A DNA stretch of 64,000 bases, taken from Cohnella abietis. Its GTDB lineage: Bacteria; Bacillota; Bacilli; Paenibacillales; Paenibacillaceae. Both the position numbers and the translations under genes were made by a program. Under the pieces are notes generated by a model. It made no database searches and had not been told where the DNA came from. It saw only the letters and a list, made by a program, of their open reading frames with translations. The stretch is taken from positions 1,579,501 to 1,643,500 of the forward strand of contig NZ_AP019400.1 in the NCBI RefSeq assembly GCF_004295585.1, written 5' to 3'. This document shows positions 43,801 to 53,553 of this stretch, piece after piece (the first letter of the stretch is position 1; each line of letters starts with the position of its first letter).

Positions 43801-44617
43801 CGACTTTCGCGTTGTGGCAACAGCTGGTGATAAAGAGATTGTCATCAGTAACTTTGGTCAGCTTATATCCCGTACGATCCCTCTGTCATCAGAGGTCACG
43901 GCAATGGCAACTGCTGTTCTCTACGATCCGGTTGAGGATAAGCTTAGCTTCGTGCCGAGCACCTTTACAGTGAAAGATAATATTACAACTGTCACGCTAA
44001 AGCGAGACGGGACCTCTATTTACACGGTCATCCAGAGAAAGCCAACGGAATTTAACGATATGCAGCAACACTGGGCTAAAAATGATGTTGCGACGCTATC
44101 CTCGAAGCTAATTGTCGAAGGTACAGAAAATAACCTTTTTGAGCCGAGCCGTCAGATTACACGTGCCGAGTTCGCGGCTTTAATTATCCGTTCACTGGGC
44201 ATTCAGCCGATATCGTCTCCTACGAATACGTTCAATGACGTGCTGTCGTCCAAATGGTATTCGGGAACAATAGCTGCGATTACGAAAACAGGTCTAATGC
44301 AAGGGGACGAGAAAGGAAACTTTAAACCAGATTCTCCGATTACCCGCAAGGAGATGGTCGCAATTGTCGTTCGCGCAATGGGGTATGCTGGTAAATCGAT
44401 TAAGCTATCGACCGCTGCGGAAGCAGATGCGGCACTGGCAGGATTTACAGACCGTGCAGATCTTCAATGGGCAAAGGTCGAGTTCGCTTCGGCGGTCAAA
44501 GCCGGTCTGATTCAAGGTCAAACTGCGACGAAGCTGGAGGGCAACGCCATTGCCAGCCGTGCTGAAGCCGCAGCGCTGATTGCCCGCTATCTAATTAACG
44601 CCGGTCTAATAAACTAA
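40883..44617 (+). CDS. SLH-domain surface protein with tandem bacterial Ig-like (Big_3) repeats
   Basis: This 1244-residue exported protein has a signal peptide (residues 1 to about 34, ending SAASA). A ~170-residue N-terminal region includes a short Cys pair (TCGSECP). At least six Ig-like domains follow (repeated VEYGEEVTFTANV and PKYGDKLTLQAKV starts, TVTFMDG, SVDYEV), then a linker region and three SLH motifs (about 1056-1244). SLH motifs bind pyruvylated wall polymers; Ig repeats act as stalks or ligand binders. ATG 40883 with AGGAGG 7 nt upstream is chosen over 40856. The middle is a recent 600-bp tandem duplication. It follows the Ena operon, but a link to spores is unproven. Confidence 0.88.
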   Translation: MKEKIQNVFLNSWIRVATIALFITLIGWSAASADSTIQTTTTLTGAAQSTYGDSVTINAVVSDDTENTYNVPEGIVDFYAGNDLVGSTELFENLPVIKERPSKSAPQIPDAKLTCGSECPTIEWGGLTYWAYSYSINNEFTLLVAVDAHNNIVKKWEKVDSKPVRYVNQIELDPANRTVTFTGQGGTFTLSWAFLSHANAQASITLPELPKGVYDLKAVYRAGEGSPHSGSTSTGIIHTVGGLNSQTNLSSNSVTVEYGEEVIFTANVAGSVTGQPKPTGTVTFMDGADILDTVTLGGNGIAKLAKSDLPLGTHLITAVYSGDDKIYNTSNSSSLTQYVVAIKTKATLTYTPAAPKYGDKLTLQAKVANQSNNQHLPNGGKVIFLDGSTELGDATVLNGEASLEISTLGAGEHSLHVIYNAQPGDLFHSNSTSVDYEVTVGKASSHSNLSSDSATVEYGEEVTFTANVAGSVTGQPKPTGTVTFMDGADILDTVTLGGNGIAKLAKSDLPLGTHLITAVYSGDDKIYNTSNSSSLTQYVVAIKTKATLTYTPAAPKYGDKLTLQAKVANQSNNQHLPNGGKVIFLNRSTELGEATILNGEASLEISTLGAGEHSLHVIYNAQPGDLFHSNSTSVDYEVTVGKASSHSNLSSDSATVEYGEEVTFTANVTDSVAGQSKPTGTVTFKNGTDILGTATLDVDGKAKLVNSDLPLGTHLITAFYNGDDNYNTSNSSSLTQAVEAIKTKATLTYSPAAPKYGDKLKLIAKVANQSNNQHLPDGGKVVFMDGSTELGGATVLNGEAFLETSTLEVGEHKLRVIYNAEPGDSIHSNSTSVDYEVTIVNDSSNSNVSPPTTSIPPVASDNIVGSDGKANADLLIAALKANPNAIIHTASETVYLPANALSSSHALSIYNDTGVSITLPLSTLKLEELTQALGVDVKDLVIRVEMKKQTGEAASTVSNAISDIGANQLADAIDFRVVATAGDKEIVISNFGQLISRTIPLSSEVTAMATAVLYDPVEDKLSFVPSTFTVKDNITTVTLKRDGTSIYTVIQRKPTEFNDMQQHWAKNDVATLSSKLIVEGTENNLFEPSRQITRAEFAALIIRSLGIQPISSPTNTFNDVLSSKWYSGTIAAITKTGLMQGDEKGNFKPDSPITRKEMVAIVVRAMGYAGKSIKLSTAAEADAALAGFTDRADLQWAKVEFASAVKAGLIQGQTATKLEGNAIASRAEAAALIARYLINAGLIN
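41641..42240 (+). repeat. 600-bp tandem repeat, unit A
   Basis: It encodes two Ig-like domains (200 residues). It is nearly identical to unit B; long stretches such as 41701-42000 match 42301-42600 at all but one position. Confidence 0.9.
42241..42840 (+). repeat. 600-bp tandem repeat, unit B
   Basis: It directly follows unit A and differs from it only at scattered positions, mainly around 42640-42710. This indicates recent duplication or gene conversion. Confidence 0.9.
42841..43437 (+). repeat. Diverged tandem repeat, unit C
   Basis: Homologous to units A and B but one codon shorter and with many substitutions, so it is the older copy. Confidence 0.8.
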
Positions 44618-44628
44618 ACAAAAATAAG

Positions 44629-44670
44629 CCCTCTTCTAAACCGTGATTGTACGGGGAGAAGAGGGTTTTT
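44629..44670 (+). terminator. Terminator after the Ig/SLH protein gene
   Basis: CCCTCTTCT (44629-44637) pairs with AGAAGAGGG (44657-44665), followed by five T. Confidence 0.85.
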
Positions 44671-44746
44671 GGTGTCTGTCGATGATTCTATGGTTCTAAT
44701 TTTACAAATTGTTGACCATCCCAGCTTCCTTAAAGATAGACATCTA

Positions 44747-45265
44747 TCATTCGTCATCGCAGCAATCTTCTATTAATCTAAAAGAAGTAGTCACGCAATA
44801 TTTACCTTCAATATAGGTGTGGTCGCCTTCCTTGGCGGAAACCTGAATGGTTTTAACATTGTGACCTGTAAAAGTGCTGGTATTACCCGGATACACTTGT
44901 AGGCTTAGTTGTTCATTACCTGTAATTTTTACTTCGAGAAAGCTTGTACTGGAGGGACTATTGAAGATAGAGATTTGAGCGAGGTCAACACAGATACTTT
45001 CCCCAGCTCTCCATATTTCTTGAGACTTTGTTTGGTGACCTTGAATGAGAAAGTTACCACAGCACTCTTTATCCCACAATTTGCACACGCTCGAAAGGGG
45101 GGGATCTGGGGGATCTATGGGTACTGGAGTAGGTAACTTTGGAGGAATTGATGGGATAGGCTTAGGAGTAGGAGGTATGCTTGGAGAAAAAGGTTGTGTA
45201 TGGGGGCGAAGATAGCAGCGTGAAGAGAAGGGCTTGAGAGTTGACCTTCCCCTTTTACACGTCAC
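44747..45265 (-). CDS. Ena-like (DUF3992-like) spore appendage protein with Pro-rich N-terminal arm
   Basis: This 172-residue protein starts from the GTG at 45265. Its C-terminal half resembles S-Ena subunits: VCKLWDKECCGNF (Cys pair), a beta domain, GKYCVTTSF in place of GEFCITTRY, and a terminal DCCDDE. Ahead of it lies a proline-rich stretch (about residues 23-58, PPTPKPIPSIPPKLP). It could be a minor, anchoring or capping subunit, like Ena1C-type proteins. The GTG has no good ribosome site, and the frame stays open upstream to about 45445 without ATG, GTG or TTG, so the true start is uncertain. It lies downstream of the collagen-like gene on the same strand. Confidence 0.7.
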   Translation of the reverse strand: MTCKRGRSTLKPFSSRCYLRPHTQPFSPSIPPTPKPIPSIPPKLPTPVPIDPPDPPLSSVCKLWDKECCGNFLIQGHQTKSQEIWRAGESICVDLAQISIFNSPSSTSFLEVKITGNEQLSLQVYPGNTSTFTGHNVKTIQVSAKEGDHTYIEGKYCVTTSFRLIEDCCDDE

Positions 45266-45557
45266 TTTTCGTATAGGCTTATCATCACATTTATGATTAT
45301 AGGAAATTCGGATTTTTAAGCGACGGTTTCCTTTTTGTTTTTTTCGATTTTTCGAAGGGCCGTTTAGGAGTAGGGCAGTTATTAAGCCAGCAATGGCTTC
45401 TTTTGAAGAATAAATTCTCCTTTTCAGCGGAAACCCCTTCTTTCGTTAATACGAATAAGAAAGCTATCCTGTATTAAATGTAAGGAAGGGGCAAAGGGTT
45501 ATTTTTTTTAGGCTTTTTCATAGAAACCATGTTATATGCCTAGTGGGGAATCTGGTT
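45266..45557 (-). other. Gap between the collagen-like and Ena-like genes
   Basis: About 290 bp. The frame of the Ena-like gene continues through 45266-45445 with a basic composition but no standard start. A sigma-K-like box (AC, 16 bp, then CATATAACA on the minus strand, near 45530-45560) lies at the upstream end. Nothing else is evident. Confidence 0.35.
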
Positions 45558-47384
<1,827 letters not shown>

Positions 47385-47422
47385 TCACTCGTCCACTCTT
47401 CGTTAATGTCTATCACTAGTCC

Positions 47423-47431
47423 TATTTTATG
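47423..47431 (-). promoter_or_regulatory. Sigma-K-like -10 box of the collagen-like gene
   Basis: The minus strand reads CATAAAATA, a perfect match to the sigma-K -10 consensus CATANNNTA, about 60 nt before the start codon. The expected AC -35 is not clearly present. Confidence 0.4.
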
Positions 47432-47559
47432 AATGCGTATCTTCTATTGATTGCACGCTAGCCTTTTCGAATCGCCCTTGTCAGGTACAGTGTCAATAAA
47501 CAAAGGTAAATGCTGTATAATGTCGAAATTGTTAATAAAACACAATTGGGGGTTTGGTC

Positions 47560-48582
47560 ATGAGCAAAAAGAAAATGATAATAACTACAACTTCAACAAT
47601 TGAAGGTACAGAAATACAGCATTATAAAGGTATTGTTTCAGCGAGGGTAGTTACGGGAACGGGGTATTTTGCTGATCTTTTTGCTGATTTTAGTGATGTT
47701 TTTGGGGGACGATCCAATACATATCAGAAACAATTGAAAAGTATTTATGACGAGGTAATCGAATTATTAACGGATGAAGCGAGAAAAGTGAGCGCCAATG
47801 CTATTATTGGTGTGAGAATTGATCATGATGAAATTTCCGGAAAAGGAAAGCAAATGTTTATGGTAACAGCAACGGGAACCGCTGTAGCAATCGATAATTC
47901 TACGCTTTCAAATACGGAGGAAGAAAGGACTATCGAAATCAATCATGAGAGATTGGAATATGAGATCAACAAATTGCAAGTAATAAATAATATCAGAAAT
48001 GATTCCTCATTAATTTCACAGTACATGCCGTACTTCATACAGCACAATATCTTCGAAGTAATGAATGAAGTTGTTAACTATTATTTACAAACAGAGCTCT
48101 ATGAAGAGTTTAGTGTAAAAGTAGTCGAATATATACAAGAATTAGAGGTATATTCGAGACCGTATTTATATAAGGAGATACTTACCTCTATGAAGCCTAT
48201 CAGAATTCTAAATTTGCTTGCTAGGGCAAAAATGCTAGATTATTCCAAGGTTAATGAGTATATAAATGTGAGTTCATTTGAATTCCAAAAAGCGAGTTTA
48301 AAAAGCATAATGAGCCATCAATCCTCTTACGATTTAAGTGATATTGATAAAATGGAAGCGATGAAACAAACCTTGAAAAGTGTATTTACAAATAGAGGTA
48401 AAGTTTTAGATAGTGAGAAATGGGAATGCGAGTGTGGAAAAACGAATAAGGCTTCTAGCGTCTATTGCAGGTCCTGCAACAAAGATATCAGAGGCTTTAG
48501 TATGACGGATATAGACCCTAATGTAGTCATAAAGTTTATCGATGAACGACAACAGATATTAAAGCAAATACTCCTTAAGTAA
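47560..48582 (+). CDS. YbjQ-like (UPF0145) protein with C-terminal zinc ribbon
   Basis: This 340-residue protein starts at ATG 47560; GGGGGTTTG precedes it. The N-terminal 110 residues match the YbjQ/heavy-metal-binding-domain fold (TTTSTIEGTEIQHYKGIVSA, then ANAIIGVRIDHDEI). The middle is helical and unrecognised. The C terminus has a four-cysteine ribbon (CECGKTNKASSVYCRSC). YbjQ proteins form pentameric rings of unknown function. It is divergent from the collagen-like gene. A TATAAT at 47516-47521 is its likely -10 box. Confidence 0.75.
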   Translation: MSKKKMIITTTSTIEGTEIQHYKGIVSARVVTGTGYFADLFADFSDVFGGRSNTYQKQLKSIYDEVIELLTDEARKVSANAIIGVRIDHDEISGKGKQMFMVTATGTAVAIDNSTLSNTEEERTIEINHERLEYEINKLQVINNIRNDSSLISQYMPYFIQHNIFEVMNEVVNYYLQTELYEEFSVKVVEYIQELEVYSRPYLYKEILTSMKPIRILNLLARAKMLDYSKVNEYINVSSFEFQKASLKSIMSHQSSYDLSDIDKMEAMKQTLKSVFTNRGKVLDSEKWECECGKTNKASSVYCRSCNKDIRGFSMTDIDPNVVIKFIDERQQILKQILLK

Positions 48583-48658
48583 AGAAAAATGCCTATGCCC
48601 CACTATTGAGTAAGTCCGCAAAATCCATAAAGTTAGTCCATGATATATTGAATGTACT

Positions 48659-48726
48659 AAGAAACCTCATCTCTTAAATGGTTGCTCGACACTTCCATTT
48701 GACTAAAGAGAGGTTTCTTTTTGTGT
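48659..48726 (+). terminator. Terminator after the YbjQ-like gene
   Basis: A long imperfect stem pairs AAGAAACCTCATCTCTTAAATGG with CCATTTGACTAAAGAGAGGTTTCTT, followed by TTTT. Confidence 0.75.
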
Positions 48727-48738
48727 TTTTACTGGCCT

Positions 48739-48892
48739 TAATCGATAAGAAAAGAGGGGAAGTATCTCCTGTAGGAGCGAAGCGTTTGTCTTTGAGATCG
48801 TGAAATCTCCTTTTAAGAGTTTACCCATTCAGATTTCACGATCTCAACAACAACCGGAAGGAGATATTTCCCCGCAAAAACTATAATCGATA
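48739..48892. repeat. Nested palindromic element flanked by a 9-bp direct repeat
   Basis: The outer arms 48756-48770 and 48859-48873 (14 of 15 complementary) enclose a perfect 15-bp inverted repeat (48794-48808 with 48831-48845). TAATCGATA occurs on both sides (48739-48747 and 48884-48892), like a target-site duplication. No coding frame is inside. A small non-autonomous mobile element or structured RNA is possible. Confidence 0.55.
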
Positions 48893-49027
48893 GACATAGC
48901 AAGAGGTAGCCCTCCCCCTTTATCTTAAATTTAACTCAAATAGAAGAAGACAAAAGGGTAATGTTGGATCATGTGCTTTGTTGTTTTATTAACTTTGTAA
49001 ACGCCGTGTTAAATAACTTCAATTCGA

Positions 49028-49098
49028 TTGAAACCTCTTATTTCTAGCTGTATGATGAACACAAACAACATGATTCAAACTGAAAACACATAAAACAA
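49028..49098 (+). promoter_or_regulatory. Promoter and possible operator of the phosphonate operon
   Basis: TTGAAA (49028-49033) and TATGAT (49051-49056) have a 17-bp spacer. Downstream, ATAAAACAA (49090-49098) repeats a motif found three times before the binding-protein gene (55711-55750), a candidate site for the DeoR-family regulator. Confidence 0.55.
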
Positions 49099-49124
49099 TA
49101 TTATCCACATGAGGAGGAATTGTT

Positions 49125-50102
49125 ATGAAAAACAAAATTTACTTAGATGGCAGCAAGCCTACGTATAAAGGGAATTTGCATCTTCATACGACATGGTCTG
49201 ATGGATCTCTTCCGGCAGCTGAGGTCGTTCAAGCCTTCAAGGAGAAGGGCTATCAGTTTATTTCTATAAGTGACCATGACATATATTCGAGAACGGACGA
49301 GTTCAATTCTGCGGATTTCATTACGATTCCTGGAATGGAAAGAGGCGGTCTGAATCCTGTGCTCGACAAAGATCCAGGCTATCATATCGGCGTAATAGAT
49401 GACCCTACTGTTGAGCCCGAAGAAGAAAGATTCGAGCATTTGCAGACCTTCTCAACACCAATTCCTTGGGAAGGCGATCATTCTCCGCAGGTGCTGATTG
49501 ATAAGATGCGAGCGCACGGCAATTTGGTTATTTTTAATCATCCGGAATGGCACTTAACGCGCTTCGAAGACATGGTCAAATATGATGGATTCTTTGCTAT
49601 TGAAATCTATAACCACGCAACAGAATGGTCAACCTCGAGCTCCTATGGAGCAGCTTATTGGGATCATGCGCTACAAAATGGCAAAAGAGTATTCGGTATC
49701 GCGGGAGATGATTCCCATGAGCATAATCCGAATTGGAAGGTTCCTGAATACGGTGGAGGCTGGGTGAAGGTACAATCGGCTGCGTTAACGCATGTAGACA
49801 TCGTGCAAAGTCTAAAGCAAGGACAATTCTATTCAAGCAGCGGTCCAGAAATCTATGATTTGCGAGTTGAGGATGGCCAATTATCAATAGAATGCTCACC
49901 ATGTAAATTCATTATGTTCAAAGCTTTTCCTCTTAGAGGACCTTTCGTAGGCAACTACGAGAGCGGGGAGCCAGTGTCTCAGGCATCGATGGCAATCGAA
50001 GAGGATATGGAATATATCCGTGTGGAATGTATCGATTTTCAAGGTAATGTTGCTTGGTCTAATCCAGTGTTTGTAGCGGACTTAATTCAGGGAGGTGAGT
50101 AG
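49125..50102 (+). CDS. PHP-domain metallohydrolase (CehA/McbA type), copy 1
   Basis: This 325-residue cytosolic enzyme has the PHP metal motifs GNLHLHTTWSDGS (H19, H21, D26), SDHD (near 55), NHPEW (near 138) and GDDSH (near 195). The first two thirds form the catalytic barrel; the last third is a small beta domain (KFIMFKAFPLRG...). PHP enzymes hydrolyse phosphoesters. Placed ahead of PhnW, PhnX and a PbfA-like enzyme, it may release 2-aminoethylphosphonate or a related compound from an ester (inference). The ATG has GAGGAGG upstream. A paralogue starts 3 bp after the stop. Confidence 0.85.
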   Translation: MKNKIYLDGSKPTYKGNLHLHTTWSDGSLPAAEVVQAFKEKGYQFISISDHDIYSRTDEFNSADFITIPGMERGGLNPVLDKDPGYHIGVIDDPTVEPEEERFEHLQTFSTPIPWEGDHSPQVLIDKMRAHGNLVIFNHPEWHLTRFEDMVKYDGFFAIEIYNHATEWSTSSSYGAAYWDHALQNGKRVFGIAGDDSHEHNPNWKVPEYGGGWVKVQSAALTHVDIVQSLKQGQFYSSSGPEIYDLRVEDGQLSIECSPCKFIMFKAFPLRGPFVGNYESGEPVSQASMAIEEDMEYIRVECIDFQGNVAWSNPVFVADLIQGGE

Positions 50103-50104
50103 AG

Positions 50105-51067
50105 ATGGGAACTGATCCGATCATCTACTTGGATGGAAGTAAACGTAAGTATAAAGGCAATATTCATACCCATTCAACACGAAGCGATGGACAATATGCT
50201 CCTGAGGTTGTTATTAACGCTTATAAGAATAAGGGCTATGACTTCATGTGCCTGAGTGATCATGAGATTTATTTCAAGTCCAATGCGCATGACGATGATC
50301 ATTTTATTATGTTGGATGGCTACGAAATGGCCTGTGAGATGAGCTGGCAGAAGACAGGGCAGCAATATCATGTTCATGGGCTGCTTGACGAGTCACTAAA
50401 TTCGGACAGTGAATTCGAGCATGACGAAGAGCACGAGAAGCCTGATTATGAGGATTTAGGGACCATTCAAAGCATGATTGACGATATGCGGAACAGAGGG
50501 AACCTTATTATCATGAATCACCCGGAATGGTCTAGAAATAAGCTGGATGATTTATTGAAGCTTCAGGGCTATTTTGCCATTGAAATCTACAACCATCAGT
50601 CCGAGCTTGATGAAGCGGTTGGTTACGGTGTGAAGCATTGGGACTATTTATTGAAAAATGGTCGCAAGGTTTTCGGGATTGCTGCAGATGACGCTCATGG
50701 TGGGGATATGAATACCGCCATATCAGAGTTTTTTGGCGGTTGGGTGTGCGTAGAAGCAGAGAAGCTGCAGCAGCAATCGATTATTTCCGCCTTGAAAAGC
50801 GGTCATTACTATTCATCGAATGGTCCAGAAATCTTTGACCTTCGGGTTGAGGATGGCTTCTTACACATTGAGTGTTCCCCGGTAAAATTTATTAGATTCA
50901 TTACCCATCCTTTTAATGGACGGACTTTATATCATAAGGATGCTTCTCTAATAACCAAAGGAAGCTACAGGGTTGAGGGGCTAGAGCAATATATTCGCGT
51001 GGAATGTGTTGATTTTGAAGGGAATGTGGCGTGGTCCAACCCTATTTTCCCATCTGAGCTGTATTAG
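50105..51067 (+). CDS. PHP-domain metallohydrolase (CehA/McbA type), copy 2
   Basis: This 320-residue tandem paralogue has GNIHTHSTRSDG, SDHE, NHPEW and ADDAHG. SDHE replaces SDHD of copy 1, and an acidic stretch (EFEHDEEHEKPDYED) is inserted before the third motif. The differences suggest a different but related substrate, or a two-step hydrolysis. The GGAGGTGA ribosome site overlaps the end of copy 1, so expression is coupled. Confidence 0.85.
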   Translation: MGTDPIIYLDGSKRKYKGNIHTHSTRSDGQYAPEVVINAYKNKGYDFMCLSDHEIYFKSNAHDDDHFIMLDGYEMACEMSWQKTGQQYHVHGLLDESLNSDSEFEHDEEHEKPDYEDLGTIQSMIDDMRNRGNLIIMNHPEWSRNKLDDLLKLQGYFAIEIYNHQSELDEAVGYGVKHWDYLLKNGRKVFGIAADDAHGGDMNTAISEFFGGWVCVEAEKLQQQSIISALKSGHYYSSNGPEIFDLRVEDGFLHIECSPVKFIRFITHPFNGRTLYHKDASLITKGSYRVEGLEQYIRVECVDFEGNVAWSNPIFPSELY

Positions 51068-51075
51068 GAGAAGGT

Positions 51076-52428
51076 ATGAGCAGCTTAGAAACGCAATTTC
51101 GCAAAGATATGAAGAAGCTTGTCCTGCCCTCCATTTTACAAATGCTAATCGGCAATTCATTTTCGTTAATCAATACGTTAATGGTTGGAAGCTTAGGAGA
51201 CATAGCTATTGGAGTTATGGCAGCAGCAGGACAGATCAGCTTCATCCTCAGTATGATTTTAACGGCGATATTCGGAATTACTGCCTTTATAACACAATTT
51301 TATGGCACAAACGACTATGTAAATGTGAAGAAAGCATTCGGTCTTATGCTCATTTCCAGTATCGTCATTACTTTGGTTGTATTTATTCTAGTTTCCTGTT
51401 TTAAGGCTCCGCTTCTCTCGCTTTTTATCAAGGACGAAGAGGCTATCGCTTATGGTGTTCAATATTTATCCGTTATCGTATTCGTTTTTCTCATTAATTC
51501 GATTAAGGAAGTATACGGTAACGCTCTCGGCTCCATTGGCAAAATAAAGCTAACATTAGTAGTTGGCATCATTGCGATGATAGTCAATATTGTTCTGGAT
51601 TATATACTCATATACGGAAAATTCGGATTTCCTAGCTACGGTATTGTTGGGGCGGCATGGGCAACGTTAGCCTCATCATTACTAAGTACATTCTTACTAC
51701 TGGGCTACGTTTATTGGAAAAGGTATTACGTAAATGTCACTTTGAAAGAAATTTTCTCATTTGATTGGCCATTTGTGAAAAAAGTCTATACCACAACACT
51801 CCCACTCATGTTCCATGAAGGTTTATGGGCGGTCGGAAATATGTTATATGCCGTTGCATTCGGACATTTGGGCATAGTGGCGCTAGCGACCTATCAATTG
51901 GCGAATACGTTCAATAGCTATTTTATGATGGGAATATTCGGCTTTGCTTATGCAGCAAAAGTAATGATAGGACAGAAGCTAAGTCAGGATGATCCGAGTG
52001 AAGCGATTATTTACGCTCGTAAATTTACCCGCATCGCATTGTATTCAGCATTAGCTGTAAGTGCAGTGGTGCTTCTCTTAAATCCGTATCTTGTTTATCT
52101 ATTTCCTAACCTCAGCAGTGAGGTCCAATCGGCATTTCGTCATGTCGTCATTATTCAAGCTTTAGTGTTGGTTATGTTCTTCTTAAATAACTTATGGATT
52201 GTCGGCATGTTTAGAGCAGGTGGAGATAACCTGTACACGATGAATTTAATTTTGATTACAACCTGGCTTATAGCCCTCCCATTAGTGTTTGCGGGGGCGT
52301 ATCTTTTCCACTGGCCGGTGGAGTGGGTTTATCTCATGTTTACACTCGAGGAAGTATCTAAGGCGTGTATTGGATTTTTCAGATACCGTTCAAATAAGTG
52401 GGCTAGAAATCTTGTTCGCGACATGTAG
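51076..52428 (+). CDS. MATE-family transporter
   Basis: This 450-residue protein has twelve predicted spans in two homologous halves and MATE features (LPSILQMLIGNSFSLINTLMVGSLGD near the start). Family members export drugs or cationic metabolites using H+ or Na+ gradients. Lying between the PHP and phosphonate-degradation genes, it could export a toxic intermediate or an amine product (inference). The AGGAG ribosome site lies 5 nt from the ATG and the gap to the PHP gene is only 8 bp. Confidence 0.9.
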   Translation: MSSLETQFRKDMKKLVLPSILQMLIGNSFSLINTLMVGSLGDIAIGVMAAAGQISFILSMILTAIFGITAFITQFYGTNDYVNVKKAFGLMLISSIVITLVVFILVSCFKAPLLSLFIKDEEAIAYGVQYLSVIVFVFLINSIKEVYGNALGSIGKIKLTLVVGIIAMIVNIVLDYILIYGKFGFPSYGIVGAAWATLASSLLSTFLLLGYVYWKRYYVNVTLKEIFSFDWPFVKKVYTTTLPLMFHEGLWAVGNMLYAVAFGHLGIVALATYQLANTFNSYFMMGIFGFAYAAKVMIGQKLSQDDPSEAIIYARKFTRIALYSALAVSAVVLLLNPYLVYLFPNLSSEVQSAFRHVVIIQALVLVMFFLNNLWIVGMFRAGGDNLYTMNLILITTWLIALPLVFAGAYLFHWPVEWVYLMFTLEEVSKACIGFFRYRSNKWARNLVRDM

Positions 52429-52436
52429 GAGGAATT

Positions 52437-53546
52437 ATGGAGAAGCCTTATATATTACTAACGCCCGGTCCGCTAACGACAACATTATCTGTTAAAGAAG
52501 TGATGCTGAAGGACTGGTGCACATGGGACAACGACTATAAACAAATCGTTCAGTCGATACGACATAAGCTCCTTCATCTAGGTCAAGCATCCGAGGATTT
52601 ATATACTTCTGTGCTGCTACAGGGAAGTGGAACGTTCGGCGTTGAGGCGACGATCGGCACGGCGATACCTATTAACGGAAAGCTCTTAATTATGGCTAAC
52701 GGTGCCTATGGAATGCGAATTCAGGATATTGCACGTGTACTAGGAATCCAACATAGAACGATCATCTTCTCGCCGGATCAATTGCTTGATGTCGAACAAT
52801 TAAATGCTGCTTTGGAGCGGGATGCTGATATTACACACGTTGCTCTCGTGCATTGTGAAACGACAACAGGAATTCTAAATCCTCTAGAAGAGCTACTTAA
52901 GGTTATCAAAAGACATAACAAAATCGCAATCGTTGATGCGATGAGCAGCTTTGGTGGCATGCCCATTGCTGTCGAGGAGTGGGGCATCGATTATTTAATT
53001 AGCAGCGCGAACAAATGTATTCAAGGCGTTCCGGGCTTCAGCTTTATTATTAGCCTTAAGAGTGAATTAGCGAAGTGTAAAGGAAATGCTAGGTCATTGT
53101 CTCTGGATTTGTACGATCAATGGCAGGTGATGGATAAGGAAGCTGGCAAGTGGCGATTTACTTCTCCCACGCATGTCGTTCGGGCGTTCTATCAAGCTCT
53201 TATTGAATTAGAGCAAGAAGGCGGAATCGAGAAACGTTATGCAAGATATGTTCATAATCAGCAAACGTTAGTGCGTTTAATGGAGCATGCCGGATTTACA
53301 GCTTTTTTACCTGAAGTGTTGCATTCGCCTATTATTACAACCTTTGAATATCCGAATAATGATCGATTTACATTTGAATCTTTGTATGAATTCCTCAAAG
53401 AAAAGGGCTTCGTTATATACCCAGGCAAATTAAGCGAGGCGGAGGTTTTCAGAATCGGTACCATTGGGGACGTCCATCCAGAGGATATTGTTAAGCTGTG
53501 TGAAGCGGTGTCGACCTACGTTACAACTACACTACGGGAGTGCTGA
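52437..53546 (+). CDS. phnW: 2-aminoethylphosphonate-pyruvate transaminase
   Basis: This 369-residue class V PLP enzyme converts 2-aminoethylphosphonate plus pyruvate to phosphonoacetaldehyde plus alanine. Support comes from the N terminus LLTPGPLTTTLSVKEVMLKD, typical of PhnW, the aspartate site VDAMSSFGG and the PLP lysine K193 in SSANKCIQGVPGF. The length matches. The phosphonoacetaldehyde hydrolase gene follows 7 bp downstream. Confidence 0.93.
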   Translation: MEKPYILLTPGPLTTTLSVKEVMLKDWCTWDNDYKQIVQSIRHKLLHLGQASEDLYTSVLLQGSGTFGVEATIGTAIPINGKLLIMANGAYGMRIQDIARVLGIQHRTIIFSPDQLLDVEQLNAALERDADITHVALVHCETTTGILNPLEELLKVIKRHNKIAIVDAMSSFGGMPIAVEEWGIDYLISSANKCIQGVPGFSFIISLKSELAKCKGNARSLSLDLYDQWQVMDKEAGKWRFTSPTHVVRAFYQALIELEQEGGIEKRYARYVHNQQTLVRLMEHAGFTAFLPEVLHSPIITTFEYPNNDRFTFESLYEFLKEKGFVIYPGKLSEAEVFRIGTIGDVHPEDIVKLCEAVSTYVTTTLREC

Positions 53547-53553
53547 TGCGATA

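Noticed and set aside
49000..49030. cre-like TGTAAACGCCGTGT upstream of the phosphonate operon
   Set aside because: It has only about 11 of 14 matches and lies upstream of the promoter, so it is too weak to list as a site.
53464..53553. N-terminal extension of phnX into phnW
   Set aside because: PhnX family proteins begin shortly before the DWAGT motif, so ATG 53554 gives the normal length.
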